From an uncultured Clostridium sp. (GTDB lineage: Bacteria; Bacillota; Clostridia; Lachnospirales; Lachnospiraceae), in the NCBI RefSeq assembly GCF_900547735.1, contig NZ_URHZ01000017.1, positions 15,306-79,305 of the forward strand: a stretch of 64,000 nucleotides of DNA. Direction: 5' to 3'. The position numbers and the translations under genes were made by a program. A model generated the notes under the pieces. That model was not told the origin of the DNA and did no database searches. It saw nothing but the letters and a program-made list of their open reading frames with translations. How positions within the stretch are numbered: position 1 is the first letter of the stretch; every line of letters starts with the position of its first letter. Shown here in pieces: positions 15,988-25,555 of this stretch.

Positions 15988-17526
15988 ATGAATCAACAGA
16001 AAGAAAATAATAGTATTTTTAACCGCTTTCTGGCGGGAATCGAATATATGGGGAATAAAATCCCGGATCCTATGATGCTCTTTGTATGGCTTTCCATCAT
16101 TACGGTGGCAGCCTCGTTCGTGCTGTCGAAGATCGGTTTTTCGGGTATGAACCCGGCGACGGGAGAAGTCGTAACCGTCTATAACCTTCTGTCGGCCGAG
16201 GGCCTGGTCAGGATGATAACGACGGCAGTCGGCAATTTTACGGGCCTGTCGGCTCTTGGTATGGTTCTTGTATGCATGCTGGGCGTTGGAGTCTGCGACC
16301 GCTCAGGGCTTTTTTCGGTGGCTCTTCGGAATGTGGTGGAAAATTCCAGGGGTTCCAACATGAAAATCATCTGCATCTTTGTATTTATGTGTGTTATGGC
16401 GGATGCGGCGGGAGGCACCGGCTTTGTCGTAATGCCGCCGCTGGGGGCTATTATCTTCCTGGCAATGGGAAGAAATCCGCTTGCCGGCATGCTCTGCGCC
16501 TACGGTGCCGTATCGGGGGCGTTTGCATCAAATTTGCTGGTCACATCCATGGACGTTGTTAACTTGAGCTTTACGGAGACGGCGGCAAAACTGGTGGATC
16601 CGGACATCGCCCTTTCTCCTGCCATCAACTATTACTTTTCCGCATTTTCCGTTTTTACACTTACGGCCATGGCGGTTTTCATTACGGTGAAAGTAGTGGA
16701 ACCGCGACTGGGACAGTATCATGGAACCGGAGCAGGGGAAGAAGTGAGCGCAGTAACCGATAACGAAAAAAAGGCTTTGAAAAGGGCGGTAATTGCCGTT
16801 ACGGTATATCTGGCGGTCGTACTTGCCGGTGTAATTCCGGAAAGCGGCATCCTGAGAGATCCGGAAACGGGGTCGGCGATCGCTTCCGCTGCTCCACTTA
16901 TGAAGGGGCTGCCCTTCCTGATTGCGCTTCTGTTTTTTATTCCCGGTGTTGCGTACGGAAAGGTGTCGGGAGCGTTTAAAGGAAGCAAGGATGTGGCAAA
17001 GGCCCTGGGACAGGCTATGGCCGATATGGGACCTTACATTGCTTTGATATTTGTTTCGGCACAGTTTCTCAAATATTTTGAATGGTCCAATATGGGAATT
17101 ATCCTGGCAATTAAGGGAGCAGATTTTCTGGAAGCTTCCGGCCTGCCGATTCCGGTGGTGCTGGTCCTGTTTATCATCATGTGCGCGTTTATTAATCTGC
17201 TGATAGGAGGAGCTTCTACAAAGTGGGCAATCCTCTCACCTATTTTCGTACCAATGTTTATGTTCTTGGGATATCACCCGGCTCTGGCCCAGATGGCCTA
17301 CCGAATTGGAGATTCCATTACCAATCCGATCTGCCCGACCTTCGCGTACTTTGGAATGCTTTTGGCCCTGTCCCAGAAATACGATAAGAATGCGGGATTC
17401 GGCACTCTGATGGCCAATATGCTGCCTTATACCATAGCATTTTTCTGCTTTATGACAATCCAGCTTCTTGTCTGGTTCTTCCTGGGAATCCCGTTCGGTC
17501 CCGGAGCGCCGCTTAGACTTTCGTAG
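15988..17526 (+). CDS. AbgT-family transporter, module 1
   Basis: This 512-residue membrane transporter belongs to the AbgT family, named for p-aminobenzoyl-glutamate uptake. Family features include GIEYMGNKIPDPMMLFVWL at the start, ADAAGGTGFVVMPPLGAIIF, NPLAGMLCAYGAVSGAFASNL in the first hairpin loop, and INLLIGGASTKWAILSPIFVPM with SITNPICPTFAYF in the second. I rejected the in-frame TTG at 15958 in favour of the ATG at 15988 with AGGAGAAGG upstream. The neighbours (M24-fold and AstE-like hydrolases) suggest the cargo is an amide-linked amino acid that is then hydrolysed inside. The copy at 26895 is clearly paralogous. Confidence 0.92.
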   Translation: MNQQKENNSIFNRFLAGIEYMGNKIPDPMMLFVWLSIITVAASFVLSKIGFSGMNPATGEVVTVYNLLSAEGLVRMITTAVGNFTGLSALGMVLVCMLGVGVCDRSGLFSVALRNVVENSRGSNMKIICIFVFMCVMADAAGGTGFVVMPPLGAIIFLAMGRNPLAGMLCAYGAVSGAFASNLLVTSMDVVNLSFTETAAKLVDPDIALSPAINYYFSAFSVFTLTAMAVFITVKVVEPRLGQYHGTGAGEEVSAVTDNEKKALKRAVIAVTVYLAVVLAGVIPESGILRDPETGSAIASAAPLMKGLPFLIALLFFIPGVAYGKVSGAFKGSKDVAKALGQAMADMGPYIALIFVSAQFLKYFEWSNMGIILAIKGADFLEASGLPIPVVLVLFIIMCAFINLLIGGASTKWAILSPIFVPMFMFLGYHPALAQMAYRIGDSITNPICPTFAYFGMLLALSQKYDKNAGFGTLMANMLPYTIAFFCFMTIQLLVWFFLGIPFGPGAPLRLS

Positions 17527-17555
17527 CAGGAAACGGTTTTAGGAATAAGGAGATA

Positions 17556-17602
17556 AAAAGGAAATCTTTCATAGCTGTGTGCAGCAGGAAAGATTTCCTT
17601 TT
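17556..17602. terminator. bidirectional terminator between convergent genes
   Basis: A 15-base perfect stem (AAAAGGAAATCTTTC/GAAAGATTTCCTTTT) has A/T runs on both sides. It can stop transcription of the AbgT gene (plus) and of the AstE-like gene (minus). Confidence 0.85.
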
Positions 17603-17641
17603 CTGATAGTCTGCGGCATTTCGGCCGAAAATAACAGTTTA

Positions 17642-18400
17642 TTATTCCATCGAATAATAACCGAGAATCCGTTCCACAACGGCGATCTGGTTCCGGATGC
17701 GCGTTTCCAATGGTTCTTCCTGCGACACCTCCACGGTGACGGCAGGGATACCGAGTGTTTCGGTGACGGTGCGGTTCAGGCTGCCTGCGGGAGTGCCGTT
17801 GTAGCAGGAAAAGGGGGCGGAGGTTTTGATCGTTCCGTCCTGGGATTCCACAATCAGGTCGAAGACCAGTTGATCGATAGTTCCGGAATCGGTGATAATA
17901 AGGGAGTTGCCGAGAAAGTCGCGTCCGGACCCCTCGCGGTAAGCCTCATGCAGGTCGATGACGAGATCGGGGGAGTATTCCCTGATTTTCAGGAAGATGG
18001 AGGCGGCCAGCCCGTCAGTCAAATCGCGGTTCTTATCACCCGGAAAGGAACGGTTCAAATCCCGGTACTGTTCCACGTTCCGTTCCCCATTCCGGCTCCC
18101 CGGAGCATTGGCAGGGGAGAGGATGATAAGCGTTCCGCTTTTAAGTTTCCGGCGCTTTTTCAGTTGATCTGCGGCCATCCAGCCGGAAGTTTCATCCCCG
18201 TGAATGCCACCGACCACCAGGACGGTTTTACCGGGGGAACCGCTTTCCAGGATGGTAAATCCCGTTTCAAGAGGAGTATGCTCCATGATGAGTTCCGTCT
18301 TCGGTCCCGGCCTTAACACCATAAAAAGGCAGACGGCGCACAAAACGAATAAAAGCAGCAGAACAGGCCGGCAACGGCCTTTTTTCTTTTGTCCGGACAT
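17642..18400 (-). CDS. membrane-anchored AstE/aspartoacylase-like hydrolase, second copy
   Basis: This 252-residue enzyme is a shorter relative of the gene at 9190. The zinc site is GGIHGDETSG (His67, Glu70) and IDLHEAY (His151). Asn116-Arg117 in DLNRSFPG is the substrate-binding pair, and Glu224 in VTVEVSQEE is the likely catalytic acid. A single hydrophobic segment (residues 12-28) after a basic start suggests an N-terminal anchor with the active site outside. I placed the start at 18400 because GAGGTGG precedes it on the minus strand; an upstream extension to 18490 reads through a hydrophobic stretch without a ribosome binding site. It converges on the AbgT gene. Confidence 0.82.
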   Translation of the reverse strand: MSGQKKKGRCRPVLLLLFVLCAVCLFMVLRPGPKTELIMEHTPLETGFTILESGSPGKTVLVVGGIHGDETSGWMAADQLKKRRKLKSGTLIILSPANAPGSRNGERNVEQYRDLNRSFPGDKNRDLTDGLAASIFLKIREYSPDLVIDLHEAYREGSGRDFLGNSLIITDSGTIDQLVFDLIVESQDGTIKTSAPFSCYNGTPAGSLNRTVTETLGIPAVTVEVSQEEPLETRIRNQIAVVERILGYYSME

Positions 18401-18551
18401 AGGTGACTCCACCTCTCTGTACTTTTTCTTACTTAAAAGTATACAACAGCAGGGAATAAAAAGATAGAATGGAAAATATTGGAACAACAAATACGCCTGC
18501 CTTTACGTACGATATAATATTTCTGTTATATACTGGATAAAGATTAAGTCT

Positions 18552-18580
18552 TTGTTGCAATATCTGTATTTTGCTATACT
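18552..18580 (+). promoter_or_regulatory. sigma-A promoter for the alpha/beta hydrolase
   Basis: TTGTTG, a 17-base spacer and TATACT lie about 50 bases before the ATG at 18633. This also rules out the in-frame TTG at 18552 as the start. Confidence 0.6.
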
Positions 18581-18632
18581 GAATCTATTCAAATCACGGC
18601 CGCGGTTTAACAGGTATTGGAGAGGTAAGGCA

Positions 18633-19496
18633 ATGGATAAAAGCAATTTTTTTACGGCGTCGGACGGCGCTGTCCTCTATTATGAAGACAGGGGGGACGG
18701 TGTTCCGTTTCTCCTGATGCCGGGCTTTTTAGCGACGACAAAATTCTTTGAAAGAAACGTTGAAGTACTGGCGGAGAAATACAGAGTGATTGTCTTCGAT
18801 CCCAGAGGCCAGGGACGTTCCGCCAAGGTATGCAGCGGAAATACGATGGAGCGCAATGCCCTGGATATCAGGGATCTGATCGAACACCTCCGCCTTGAGG
18901 ACGTAATACTGGGGGGATGGTCCATGGGTTCGTCGGTGGTGGTTTCCTACGCGTCTATGATGCAGGAGGCGCACCTGAAGGGAATAATCCTGATAGACGG
19001 CTCTCTGTTCCCGATGTCGCCCGACGGGTGGAACAAACACCGCTCACGGGACTACAACGTGGATAACTGGCTGGAAAATTACATGCCGCTGATTTTTGAC
19101 AGGGAGGCGTTCTACGGCCGTTTTATCGCCAGGATATCAAACGGGGCGATGACGGAAGAGGACAGGGAGTGGGTGACGGCGGAATTCATGAAGACGCCTC
19201 CGTGGTCGGCCCTGGAATTCCACTATGATTTCTGCCAGACCGACAATTACGGTAACCTGAAAAAACTGACGGTTCCCGTGGCAATATTCGGCGGTTCGTC
19301 GGAAGCGTACGGACTGGAAATGGTGGATGCGTTTGCCGCGGAGTTAAGAGGTTATGTGGAACTGAACAAATTTTATAACAGCGGTCATATGATGTTCTAC
19401 TATGAGGCTGATAAATTTAATCAGTGTGTCAGCCGTTTTATCGACCGGGTCACGGAGGGAGGCGGCCTGGCGGGGAATTCCAGGTGTGTATCCTGA
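18633..19496 (+). CDS. alpha/beta hydrolase
   Basis: This is a 287-residue cytoplasmic alpha/beta-fold hydrolase. The nucleophile elbow is GGWSMGSS (Ser97), the oxyanion loop is MPGFLATT, DPRGQGRS is the usual strand-4 motif, and the C-terminal NSGHMMFYYEADKFN holds the catalytic His. The acid is probably the Asp of EMVDAF. The substrate cannot be told; esters, amides or lactones are all handled by this family. A strong GGAGAGGTAAGG precedes the ATG at 18633. Its own promoter, and a further probable promoter before the TRAP genes, suggest it is transcribed separately. Confidence 0.85.
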   Translation: MDKSNFFTASDGAVLYYEDRGDGVPFLLMPGFLATTKFFERNVEVLAEKYRVIVFDPRGQGRSAKVCSGNTMERNALDIRDLIEHLRLEDVILGGWSMGSSVVVSYASMMQEAHLKGIILIDGSLFPMSPDGWNKHRSRDYNVDNWLENYMPLIFDREAFYGRFIARISNGAMTEEDREWVTAEFMKTPPWSALEFHYDFCQTDNYGNLKKLTVPVAIFGGSSEAYGLEMVDAFAAELRGYVELNKFYNSGHMMFYYEADKFNQCVSRFIDRVTEGGGLAGNSRCVS

Positions 19497-19600
19497 TTCG
19501 GACGGGAGAAGCGGAGAACGGTGATTGTGAAGGTATTGACTTGTTATTATTTAACATGTAAACATAAAAAGCGTACATAAGAAATGGAGTGGAGAAAACT

Positions 19601-20680
19601 ATGAAGAAAATGTTAGCAATTGGTATGTCACTTATCATGGCGGCTTCCCTGGCAGGGTGCTCATCGAAAGGAACTGCGGCGGATACGCAGCAGGCGGCCA
19701 AAGAAAGCGCCGGAGGACAGGAAACGGGCGGGGCTAAAACGGCGGGAAAGACTAGAACGATCCAGCTGGGCCACATTGATCCGGCCCAGGATGTGGATCC
19801 TTACCACACGCTGGCAATGAATTTTAAAACAGAGATAGAGGAACTGTCCGGCGGGGCAATCACGGTTGACGTAATTACGGATGCACAGCTTGGCAGTGAG
19901 CTTTCCATGATGGAAGGCATGAACATGGGAACTATCGACATGGCGGTTATTACAAATTTCAGCTTCAGTTCATCAGTACCCGATTTTGCCGTTTTTGATC
20001 TGCCTTACCTGTTTCTGAGCCGTGAGCAGGCCCATGCGGTTCTGGACGACGTAGCCATAACCGATGCAATGGAGGAGGAACTTTACAATGATTTCGGCGT
20101 TAAAATTTTAAGCTGGGGCGAGGGCGGTTTCAGAAGCACCATCAATAAAAAACGTCCCATTTATACGCCGGACGATTTAAAGGGAATCAAAATCCGCGTG
20201 CCGGAGAATTCAACCTACGTAGATACATTCAAGGCTCTGGGCGCCAACCCCACAACAATGGCGTCCAGCGAATGTTTTACCGCTCTTCAGCAGGGTACTA
20301 TAGACGGTCTGGAGCAGCCGGTTACGCCGATGTATACCTATAAATCATATGAGCTTTGTGATTACATCTCCTTTACGGAACACTTCTACTCCCCCATCAC
20401 GCTCAGCGTATCGAAATTTATCTGGGACGACTTAAGCGATGAGGAAAAGGGATGGTTTGAGGAGGCTGCAAAGAAGGCGGCGGGAGAGGAGCGCGCATCT
20501 GCAAAGGATACGGACGACAAGCTGTTAAAGGAGATGGAGGACGCCGGAGTCCAGGTGAACGAAGTGACGGATAAACAGCAGTTCAGGGATGCGGTAAAAC
20601 CGATTCACGAGGCGTTCGCGGCGGATGTAAACGGTGAACTGCTGAGTCAAATTAATGCAAAAATAGCGGAAATCCAGTAA
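19601..20680 (+). CDS. TRAP transporter solute receptor, DctP family
   Basis: This 359-residue lipoprotein has a signal peptide ending SLAGC (Cys20), followed by a Gln/Ala/Gly-rich linker to about residue 45. The DctP fold motifs are clear: LGHIDPAQDVDPYHTLAMNF, GAITVDVITDAQLGSE, the conserved KGIKIRVPEN with its carboxylate-binding Arg, TALQQGTIDGLEQPV, and SKFIWDDLSDEEKGWFEEAAKKA. It captures an organic acid outside the cell and hands it to the DctQM membrane pair encoded next. The ATG at 19601 follows GGAGTGGAG; TTGACT near 19543 may be the -35 of its promoter. The operon continues through 23344. Confidence 0.93.
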   Translation: MKKMLAIGMSLIMAASLAGCSSKGTAADTQQAAKESAGGQETGGAKTAGKTRTIQLGHIDPAQDVDPYHTLAMNFKTEIEELSGGAITVDVITDAQLGSELSMMEGMNMGTIDMAVITNFSFSSSVPDFAVFDLPYLFLSREQAHAVLDDVAITDAMEEELYNDFGVKILSWGEGGFRSTINKKRPIYTPDDLKGIKIRVPENSTYVDTFKALGANPTTMASSECFTALQQGTIDGLEQPVTPMYTYKSYELCDYISFTEHFYSPITLSVSKFIWDDLSDEEKGWFEEAAKKAAGEERASAKDTDDKLLKEMEDAGVQVNEVTDKQQFRDAVKPIHEAFAADVNGELLSQINAKIAEIQ

Positions 20681-20703
20681 TCGGCCGGGCGAGGAGAAGG
20701 CTT

Positions 20704-21243
20704 ATGAGAAATGCGATGGATAAAGTGTGCGGTCTGGTCAACAGGATTTACGGAGGAGCGGCCCTGCTCCTCCTGGCCGTCCTGACCGGAGCCATGGCCG
20801 TACAGGTTTTTACTAGATATGTGCTGGGAGCCTCCCTGTCGGGTACGGAGGAGCTGGGGCGGTACTGCTTCATCTGGATGACGATGCTGGGAGCCAGCAT
20901 CTGTGTCTCGACAGACTCCCATGCGGCCGTGACAATCCTGAATGATCACTTAAAGGGGAAAATGAAGGGCGGACATAAAATAACGGTGGATCTCCTGATT
21001 CTGGCCTGTGCGGTGCTTCTGTTTGCGCAGGGAATCAAGATGGCGTCCATGACAACGAGGCAGCTTACGCCAACCCTGCATATTCCGATGTCCGTTATCT
21101 ACTGTTCCCTTCCAGTCGGGGCATTCGGCATCATACTGAACGGGATCAACAACCTGCTTAAGAGAATGGCCGGACCCGGGCGGACGGAAGAGATTACCAC
21201 CGCAGAAGATAAGGTACAAAGCGGAGAAAGGGGGGAGCGGTAG
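20704..21243 (+). CDS. TRAP transporter small permease, DctQ family
   Basis: This 179-residue protein has four hydrophobic segments and the family motifs FTRYVLGASLSGTEELGRYCFIWMTMLGASI and DSHAAV. It is the small membrane subunit that pairs with DctM. A GAGGAGAAGG ribosome binding site precedes it, and its stop codon abuts the DctM ATG. A charged tail follows the last helix. Confidence 0.93.
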   Translation: MRNAMDKVCGLVNRIYGGAALLLLAVLTGAMAVQVFTRYVLGASLSGTEELGRYCFIWMTMLGASICVSTDSHAAVTILNDHLKGKMKGGHKITVDLLILACAVLLFAQGIKMASMTTRQLTPTLHIPMSVIYCSLPVGAFGIILNGINNLLKRMAGPGRTEEITTAEDKVQSGERGER

Positions 21244-22521
21244 ATGGAAGTTGCACTGTTATTAGGGGTTATGATGATACTTCTGGCATATGGCGTTCCC
21301 ATTGCTTTTTCTATTGGGATTTCCAGCAGTATCTTTCTGATGGTGACACAGATGAAACCGCTGATCCTGATTGCCCAGAGAACGGTTCTGGGAACGGACA
21401 GCTTTCCGCTTCTGGCGATCCCTCTTTTTACGCTGGGTGGATATCTGATGGAGTCCAGCGGGCTTTCCAAACGTCTCGTCGGCTGCATTGAAAAACTGCT
21501 GGGCGGCGCGCCGGGGAGCGTGGGAACCGTCACAATTGTCTGCTGTACGATTTTTGCGGCTCTTACCGGTTCCGGTCCGGCTACCGTAGCGGCCATCGGG
21601 GCTATCATGCTCCCGGCCATGCTGAAGAACGGTTACAGCAAATCGGAGACGGGGGGCATCCTGGCGGCGGCCGGTTCTCTGGGTCCGGTGATACCGCCGA
21701 GTATCTGCATGATTGTATACGGCAGTACGATGAATGTATCCATACCGGAAATGTTCGTGGCTGCGATTGTGCCGGGACTTTTGCTGGCCGCTTCCTTTGT
21801 TGCGGTCAATCTGGTGACCAACCGGAATAAAAAAGCTGCCGCCACCGTCAGTTACAGCAGAAAAGAGGTAATGGAGTCCTTTATACAGGCGGTGCCGGTT
21901 CTGCTTCTCCCGGTCATCATCCTGGGCGGTATTTATACCGGGATCTTTACACCGACCGAAGCGGCGGTAACATGCGTAATCTACAGTCTTGTACTGGGAA
22001 TCGCCTACAGGGAGATGAAGCTGTCGGATCTGATCAGCGCAATGAAGAAGACGGTTGTGACCTCGGGTATGGTAATGTTTATCATGGCCATGTCGGCCAA
22101 TTTCGGCTGGATTCTGTCCGCCGCCAAAATACCGACCACCGTGGCTAATGCGCTGGTGCCGTATCTGGGCAGCCGGTTTGTCTTTACGGTGCTGCTCTTA
22201 ATTCTGCTTTTTGTGGCGGGCTGTTTTATGGAGGTTCTGGCCCTTGTTGTCATTCTGGCGCCAATCCTGATTCCGATAGGAGTCCAGCTTGGAATGGATC
22301 CGCTGCATCTGGGAGTCACCTTCTGCATTGCGCTTGTCATGGGACTGATTACACCGCCCTTCGGCATGAATCTGTTTACCGCGGCGGCAGTCTGCGATAC
22401 TACATTTGTGGAAATTGTTAAGGGGGCTCTGCCCTATATCTGTGTGGCGCTTATCATGATCACCCTGTTTGCGTTCGTGCCCCAGATCACCTTATTCCTT
22501 CCCGGATTGATGGCGGGGTGA
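21244..22521 (+). CDS. TRAP transporter large permease, DctM family
   Basis: This is a 425-residue protein with about 12 membrane helices, including AYGVPIAFSIGISS near the start, FAALTGSGPATVAAIGAIMLPAML, AAAGSLGPVIPPSICMIVYG, YTGIFTPTEAAV and LITPPFGMNLF. It forms the sodium-driven transport channel with DctQ. Unlike the lone DctM-like permease at 7740, this one has its full DctP and DctQ partners. The stop overlaps the ribosome binding region of the DUF6282 gene. Confidence 0.95.
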   Translation: MEVALLLGVMMILLAYGVPIAFSIGISSSIFLMVTQMKPLILIAQRTVLGTDSFPLLAIPLFTLGGYLMESSGLSKRLVGCIEKLLGGAPGSVGTVTIVCCTIFAALTGSGPATVAAIGAIMLPAMLKNGYSKSETGGILAAAGSLGPVIPPSICMIVYGSTMNVSIPEMFVAAIVPGLLLAASFVAVNLVTNRNKKAAATVSYSRKEVMESFIQAVPVLLLPVIILGGIYTGIFTPTEAAVTCVIYSLVLGIAYREMKLSDLISAMKKTVVTSGMVMFIMAMSANFGWILSAAKIPTTVANALVPYLGSRFVFTVLLLILLFVAGCFMEVLALVVILAPILIPIGVQLGMDPLHLGVTFCIALVMGLITPPFGMNLFTAAAVCDTTFVEIVKGALPYICVALIMITLFAFVPQITLFLPGLMAG

Positions 22522-22525
22522 CGGC

Positions 22526-23344
22526 ATGGTGAAGAGAAACCTATTAAAAGGTGTGACGGAGCTGCATGTCCATCCATCACCCGACATACAGCCGAGAAAA
22601 TTCACGGATTTGGAACTGGCGGAGCAGATGAAGGCGTCGGAAGCAGCGGCCGTCGTGCTGAAATCCCATACGTTTCCTACGATGGCGCGGGCGGAAGCCG
22701 CGTCGAGAGCGGCCGGTTTTCCCGTGTTCGGTTCCATCACCCTGAATGATGAAGTAGGGGGATTCAATCCGGCGGCGGTGGAGACGGCCCTGAATCTGGG
22801 GGCTAAAACGGTATGGATGCCCACGAAGAGTGCAGAGAACCACAGAAAATATTTTAATCTGCCGGGCGGTTTGAATGCTTTGGAAGGGGGAAGGGTGAGG
22901 GACGAACTGGAATCCATCCTGCGCATGATTGCAGACAGGGATGTCATCCTGTCCACGGGGCACCTGTCATTTCAGGAGCAGAGAGCCGTCATTGCAAGGG
23001 CCAGGGAGCTGGGGGTCAAGAAAATCGTGATTGATCACCCGGAACTGTCTCTGACAAGGCTCACTGTCCCGGAACAGAAATATCTTCAGGAATACGGCGT
23101 CTACTTCCTGCGCTGCGCGGTATATCTGGATTTAAGCCGGTCGTACGGGGATGTGTTTTATAACCTTTCGGAGCTTGGATGTTCCGATACGGTGCTCTCT
23201 ACGGATGGCGGCAACATCGGACTTCCGGACTGGCCGAAACTGATGGAGGAATATCTCCAGTATCTTCTCAGCCATGGGGTTACGGAGGAAGAGCTGAATC
23301 TGATGACAAAGGACAATCCTGCAAACCTGCTGAATCTGGTATAA
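22526..23344 (+). CDS. DUF6282 amidohydrolase-like protein
   Basis: This 272-residue protein looks like a metal-dependent hydrolase of the amidohydrolase/PHP barrel type, which I match from memory to DUF6282. Candidate metal ligands are the HxH of ELHVHPSPD (His14, His16), LKSHTF, STGHLS, IDHPE and STDGGN. There is no signal peptide. It begins four bases after the DctM stop, so it very likely acts on what the TRAP transporter brings in, for example by opening a cyclic amide or removing an acyl group. That function is inferred from fold and position only. Confidence 0.7.
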   Translation: MVKRNLLKGVTELHVHPSPDIQPRKFTDLELAEQMKASEAAAVVLKSHTFPTMARAEAASRAAGFPVFGSITLNDEVGGFNPAAVETALNLGAKTVWMPTKSAENHRKYFNLPGGLNALEGGRVRDELESILRMIADRDVILSTGHLSFQEQRAVIARARELGVKKIVIDHPELSLTRLTVPEQKYLQEYGVYFLRCAVYLDLSRSYGDVFYNLSELGCSDTVLSTDGGNIGLPDWPKLMEEYLQYLLSHGVTEEELNLMTKDNPANLLNLV

Positions 23345-23360
23345 TAAAATAATGGTGATA

Positions 23361-23392
23361 CAACGAAAGGTATGGCAGTGATCTTTTCGTTG
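23361..23392. repeat. divergent class A hairpin repeat
   Basis: The arms CAACGAAA and TTTCGTTG match the arms of the hairpin at 4677-4709, and both continue with TTGGTGA; the tip here lacks the CGCGAAGCG core. It lies just after the DUF6282 stop codon. Confidence 0.5.
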
Positions 23393-23406
23393 GTGATCAG
23401 TAAAAG

Positions 23407-23457
23407 AGGCAAGGCATCCATGAACCTTAAAAACGGTTTACGGGATGCCCTGCCTTT
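23407..23457 (+). terminator. terminator of the TRAP operon
   Basis: The stem AGGCAAGGCATCC/GGATGCCCTGCCT has one mismatch and is followed by TTT. The weak T-run may allow read-through into the LysR gene. Confidence 0.55.
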
Positions 23458-23479
23458 CCGTGTGGGGAGGGAGCAAGTT

Positions 23480-24394
23480 ATGACATTAAAGGAATTGAAA
23501 TATATCGTGGCAATCGCGGAAGAAAACAGCATTTCCCGCGCGTCCGAAAGACTGTATGTATCGCAGCCGTATCTCAGCCAGTGCCTGATGCGGATTGAAC
23601 GCCAGCATGATATGCCTCTTTTTAAGAGGACTCAGAACGGCCTTGTCCTGACTTTTGCAGGGGAACAGTATGTGGAAACGGCAAGAAAGATTATGAAACT
23701 CTATAATGACTTTGAAACTGGACTGTGCGAGATCAGCAATATGAGAAAGGGGCGCCTGACCATCGGCTCAACCATTCATCTGGGTTCCATTGCCTTTTCC
23801 ACAATTCTGCCGATTTTCAGGGAACTGTATCCCAATATTGAGATTCGGATCAGGGAGGGGCCGTCACAAAAAATAGAGGAATACATAATGGCTTCAAAGG
23901 TGGATATCGGGCTGCTCCACTGTCCTCTGAAGGACGAAGCCATCTCCTGCGTCCCAATCTGTGAGAATAATTTTGTGGCCGTGCTGCCGAAAGACAGCCT
24001 TCTGCGGGAGCATTTTTATGAAAAGAAGGAGAGCTCGTTTCCGTTCATCGATCCCAGGCGGTTTGCAGGGGAAAAGTTTGTTCTGGCTTATCCCTATCAG
24101 CGGGTCAGGCAGATTTCGGATCAGATCCTCGCCGCGGCGGGGATTAAACCCGCCGCGTATTTGGAGACCAGCAGCGTCCAGACCGCGATGTGCCTGTCCT
24201 CTGTGGGACTCGGGATTTCCTTTATGCCGGAAAACTATATTGCCCTGTTCAACTGCCCGGTGGAACCCCAGTTCTGCCGGATGGAGGAGGAATTTGGGGC
24301 AAAATGGACGATGGGGGTGGCCTATGATTCCAGGGATACGCTGAGTGGGCCGGCGAAGGAGTTTATCAGGATTATGAAGGCGAATATGGGGTAG
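23480..24394 (+). CDS. LysR-type regulator next to the TRAP operon
   Basis: This is a 304-residue LysR-family regulator. The helix-turn-helix is MTLKELKYIVAIAEENSISRASERLYVSQPYLSQCL, and the effector domain starts near residue 90 (KGRLTIGSTIHLGSIAFSTILP). I chose the ATG at 23480 with GGGGAGGGAG upstream; a longer frame from 23372 reads through the terminator hairpin. It belongs to a different LysR branch from the regulators at 14943 and 24598. Lying directly after the TRAP/DUF6282 genes and on the same strand, it probably regulates them. Confidence 0.9.
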   Translation: MTLKELKYIVAIAEENSISRASERLYVSQPYLSQCLMRIERQHDMPLFKRTQNGLVLTFAGEQYVETARKIMKLYNDFETGLCEISNMRKGRLTIGSTIHLGSIAFSTILPIFRELYPNIEIRIREGPSQKIEEYIMASKVDIGLLHCPLKDEAISCVPICENNFVAVLPKDSLLREHFYEKKESSFPFIDPRRFAGEKFVLAYPYQRVRQISDQILAAAGIKPAAYLETSSVQTAMCLSSVGLGISFMPENYIALFNCPVEPQFCRMEEEFGAKWTMGVAYDSRDTLSGPAKEFIRIMKANMG

Positions 24395-24537
24395 ATGGAA
24401 AAATGCAAAGTTGACTTTCTGGTATAAACCGCACTTAATCTCAGGTACAGGTAGACTTTGAAATTGAAGCATAACTCGATATTCTTTAATAAATATTTTT
24501 TATCCTTATTTTCCCATATTGACTTATCAGATAAACC

Positions 24538-24566
24538 TTGCAATTTCTACCCTGTCCTCGTATAAT
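24538..24566 (+). promoter_or_regulatory. promoter of the module 2 LysR gene
   Basis: TTGCAA, a 17-base spacer and TATAAT lie 32 bases before the ATG at 24598. From about here to 32.5 kb the DNA looks clearly more AT-rich than on either side. Confidence 0.75.
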
Positions 24567-24597
24567 TTTACCTGAAAGAAAGGGAGGAACTGATGCC

Positions 24598-25533
24598 ATG
24601 AATTTCCTTAATCTGGAATATTTTATTGTGACTGCGGAAGAGATGAACTTCACGAAGGCAGCAAAACGGTTATTTATATCCCAACAGTCGCTCAGCAATC
24701 ATATTGCAAAGCTGGAAGACTGCTTCGGTGTTCAGCTTTTTGATAGAAGCGCACCGCTTACTCTTACGCTGGCAGGGCAGAGTCTGTTAAAAAATGCAAG
24801 AAAGATTCTGGCGGATAAAAAAGAAGCGGAGCTGGAACTTCAGGATATCAAAGATTTTAAGAATGCTACGCTAACTATCGGTGTTCCAATTACGCGTGGA
24901 GCATTTATCCTGCCTCCGCTGCTGATACAATTTAAAAAGGATTTTCCGCAGGTGAAGGTGTTGGTGGTAGAAGGTACATCCAATATGATAACGGAAGCTC
25001 TTTATGAGGGACGCGTTGATTTTACCATTGGATTTGAACTTGATGATGAAGAGAAAATCACAACCGAAATACTTCAGGAGGAGCATACACTGATAGTTGT
25101 TCCGGACAACATAATGAAAGAATATATTCCAGAAAACGAGAGGGAGAGGATCCTTGCTCAGAAATTTCTTCCATTACAGGAATTTGCCCATTGTCCACTG
25201 ATTAAAATGAATCATTGCAGCTGGATTGGTGGAATGTTTGAACGAATTTGTGACGAAGAAGGCATATGCGGTAATATTGTTTTTGAGACAGCAAATGTTA
25301 CTACCATGGTGTCCATGTGTGCAGCCGGTTTGGGTGTGATTTTGTGTCCGAGTATCTTTGTGGAAGAAGCGAACCTCGCTTTGAGCTATAAGGGGCGCGT
25401 TAATATTCATAAATTTATTCTTGATTTTCCCAATGCCCATAAAATGATCGCAATTAATTATTTGAAAAATAAATATCAAACGAAAGCCGCCCATAAATTT
25501 ATTGCAATGACAAAGAAAATGATGAAAAAATAA
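24598..25533 (+). CDS. LysR-type regulator, module 2
   Basis: This is a 311-residue LysR-family regulator, the paralogue of the one at 14943. Both begin with a shared FLNLxYF...EEMNF.KAA..L.I.QQSLS.HI.KLE..FGV.LFDR pattern and have the same length. I chose the ATG at 24598 because AAGGGAGG precedes it and the promoter at 24538-24566 rules out longer versions. The likely targets are the divergent opine-dehydrogenase and AbgT genes, whose shared control region starts at 26657. Confidence 0.92.
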   Translation: MNFLNLEYFIVTAEEMNFTKAAKRLFISQQSLSNHIAKLEDCFGVQLFDRSAPLTLTLAGQSLLKNARKILADKKEAELELQDIKDFKNATLTIGVPITRGAFILPPLLIQFKKDFPQVKVLVVEGTSNMITEALYEGRVDFTIGFELDDEEKITTEILQEEHTLIVVPDNIMKEYIPENERERILAQKFLPLQEFAHCPLIKMNHCSWIGGMFERICDEEGICGNIVFETANVTTMVSMCAAGLGVILCPSIFVEEANLALSYKGRVNIHKFILDFPNAHKMIAINYLKNKYQTKAAHKFIAMTKKMMKK

Positions 25534-25555
25534 ATGAATTAAAGAAATACATAGG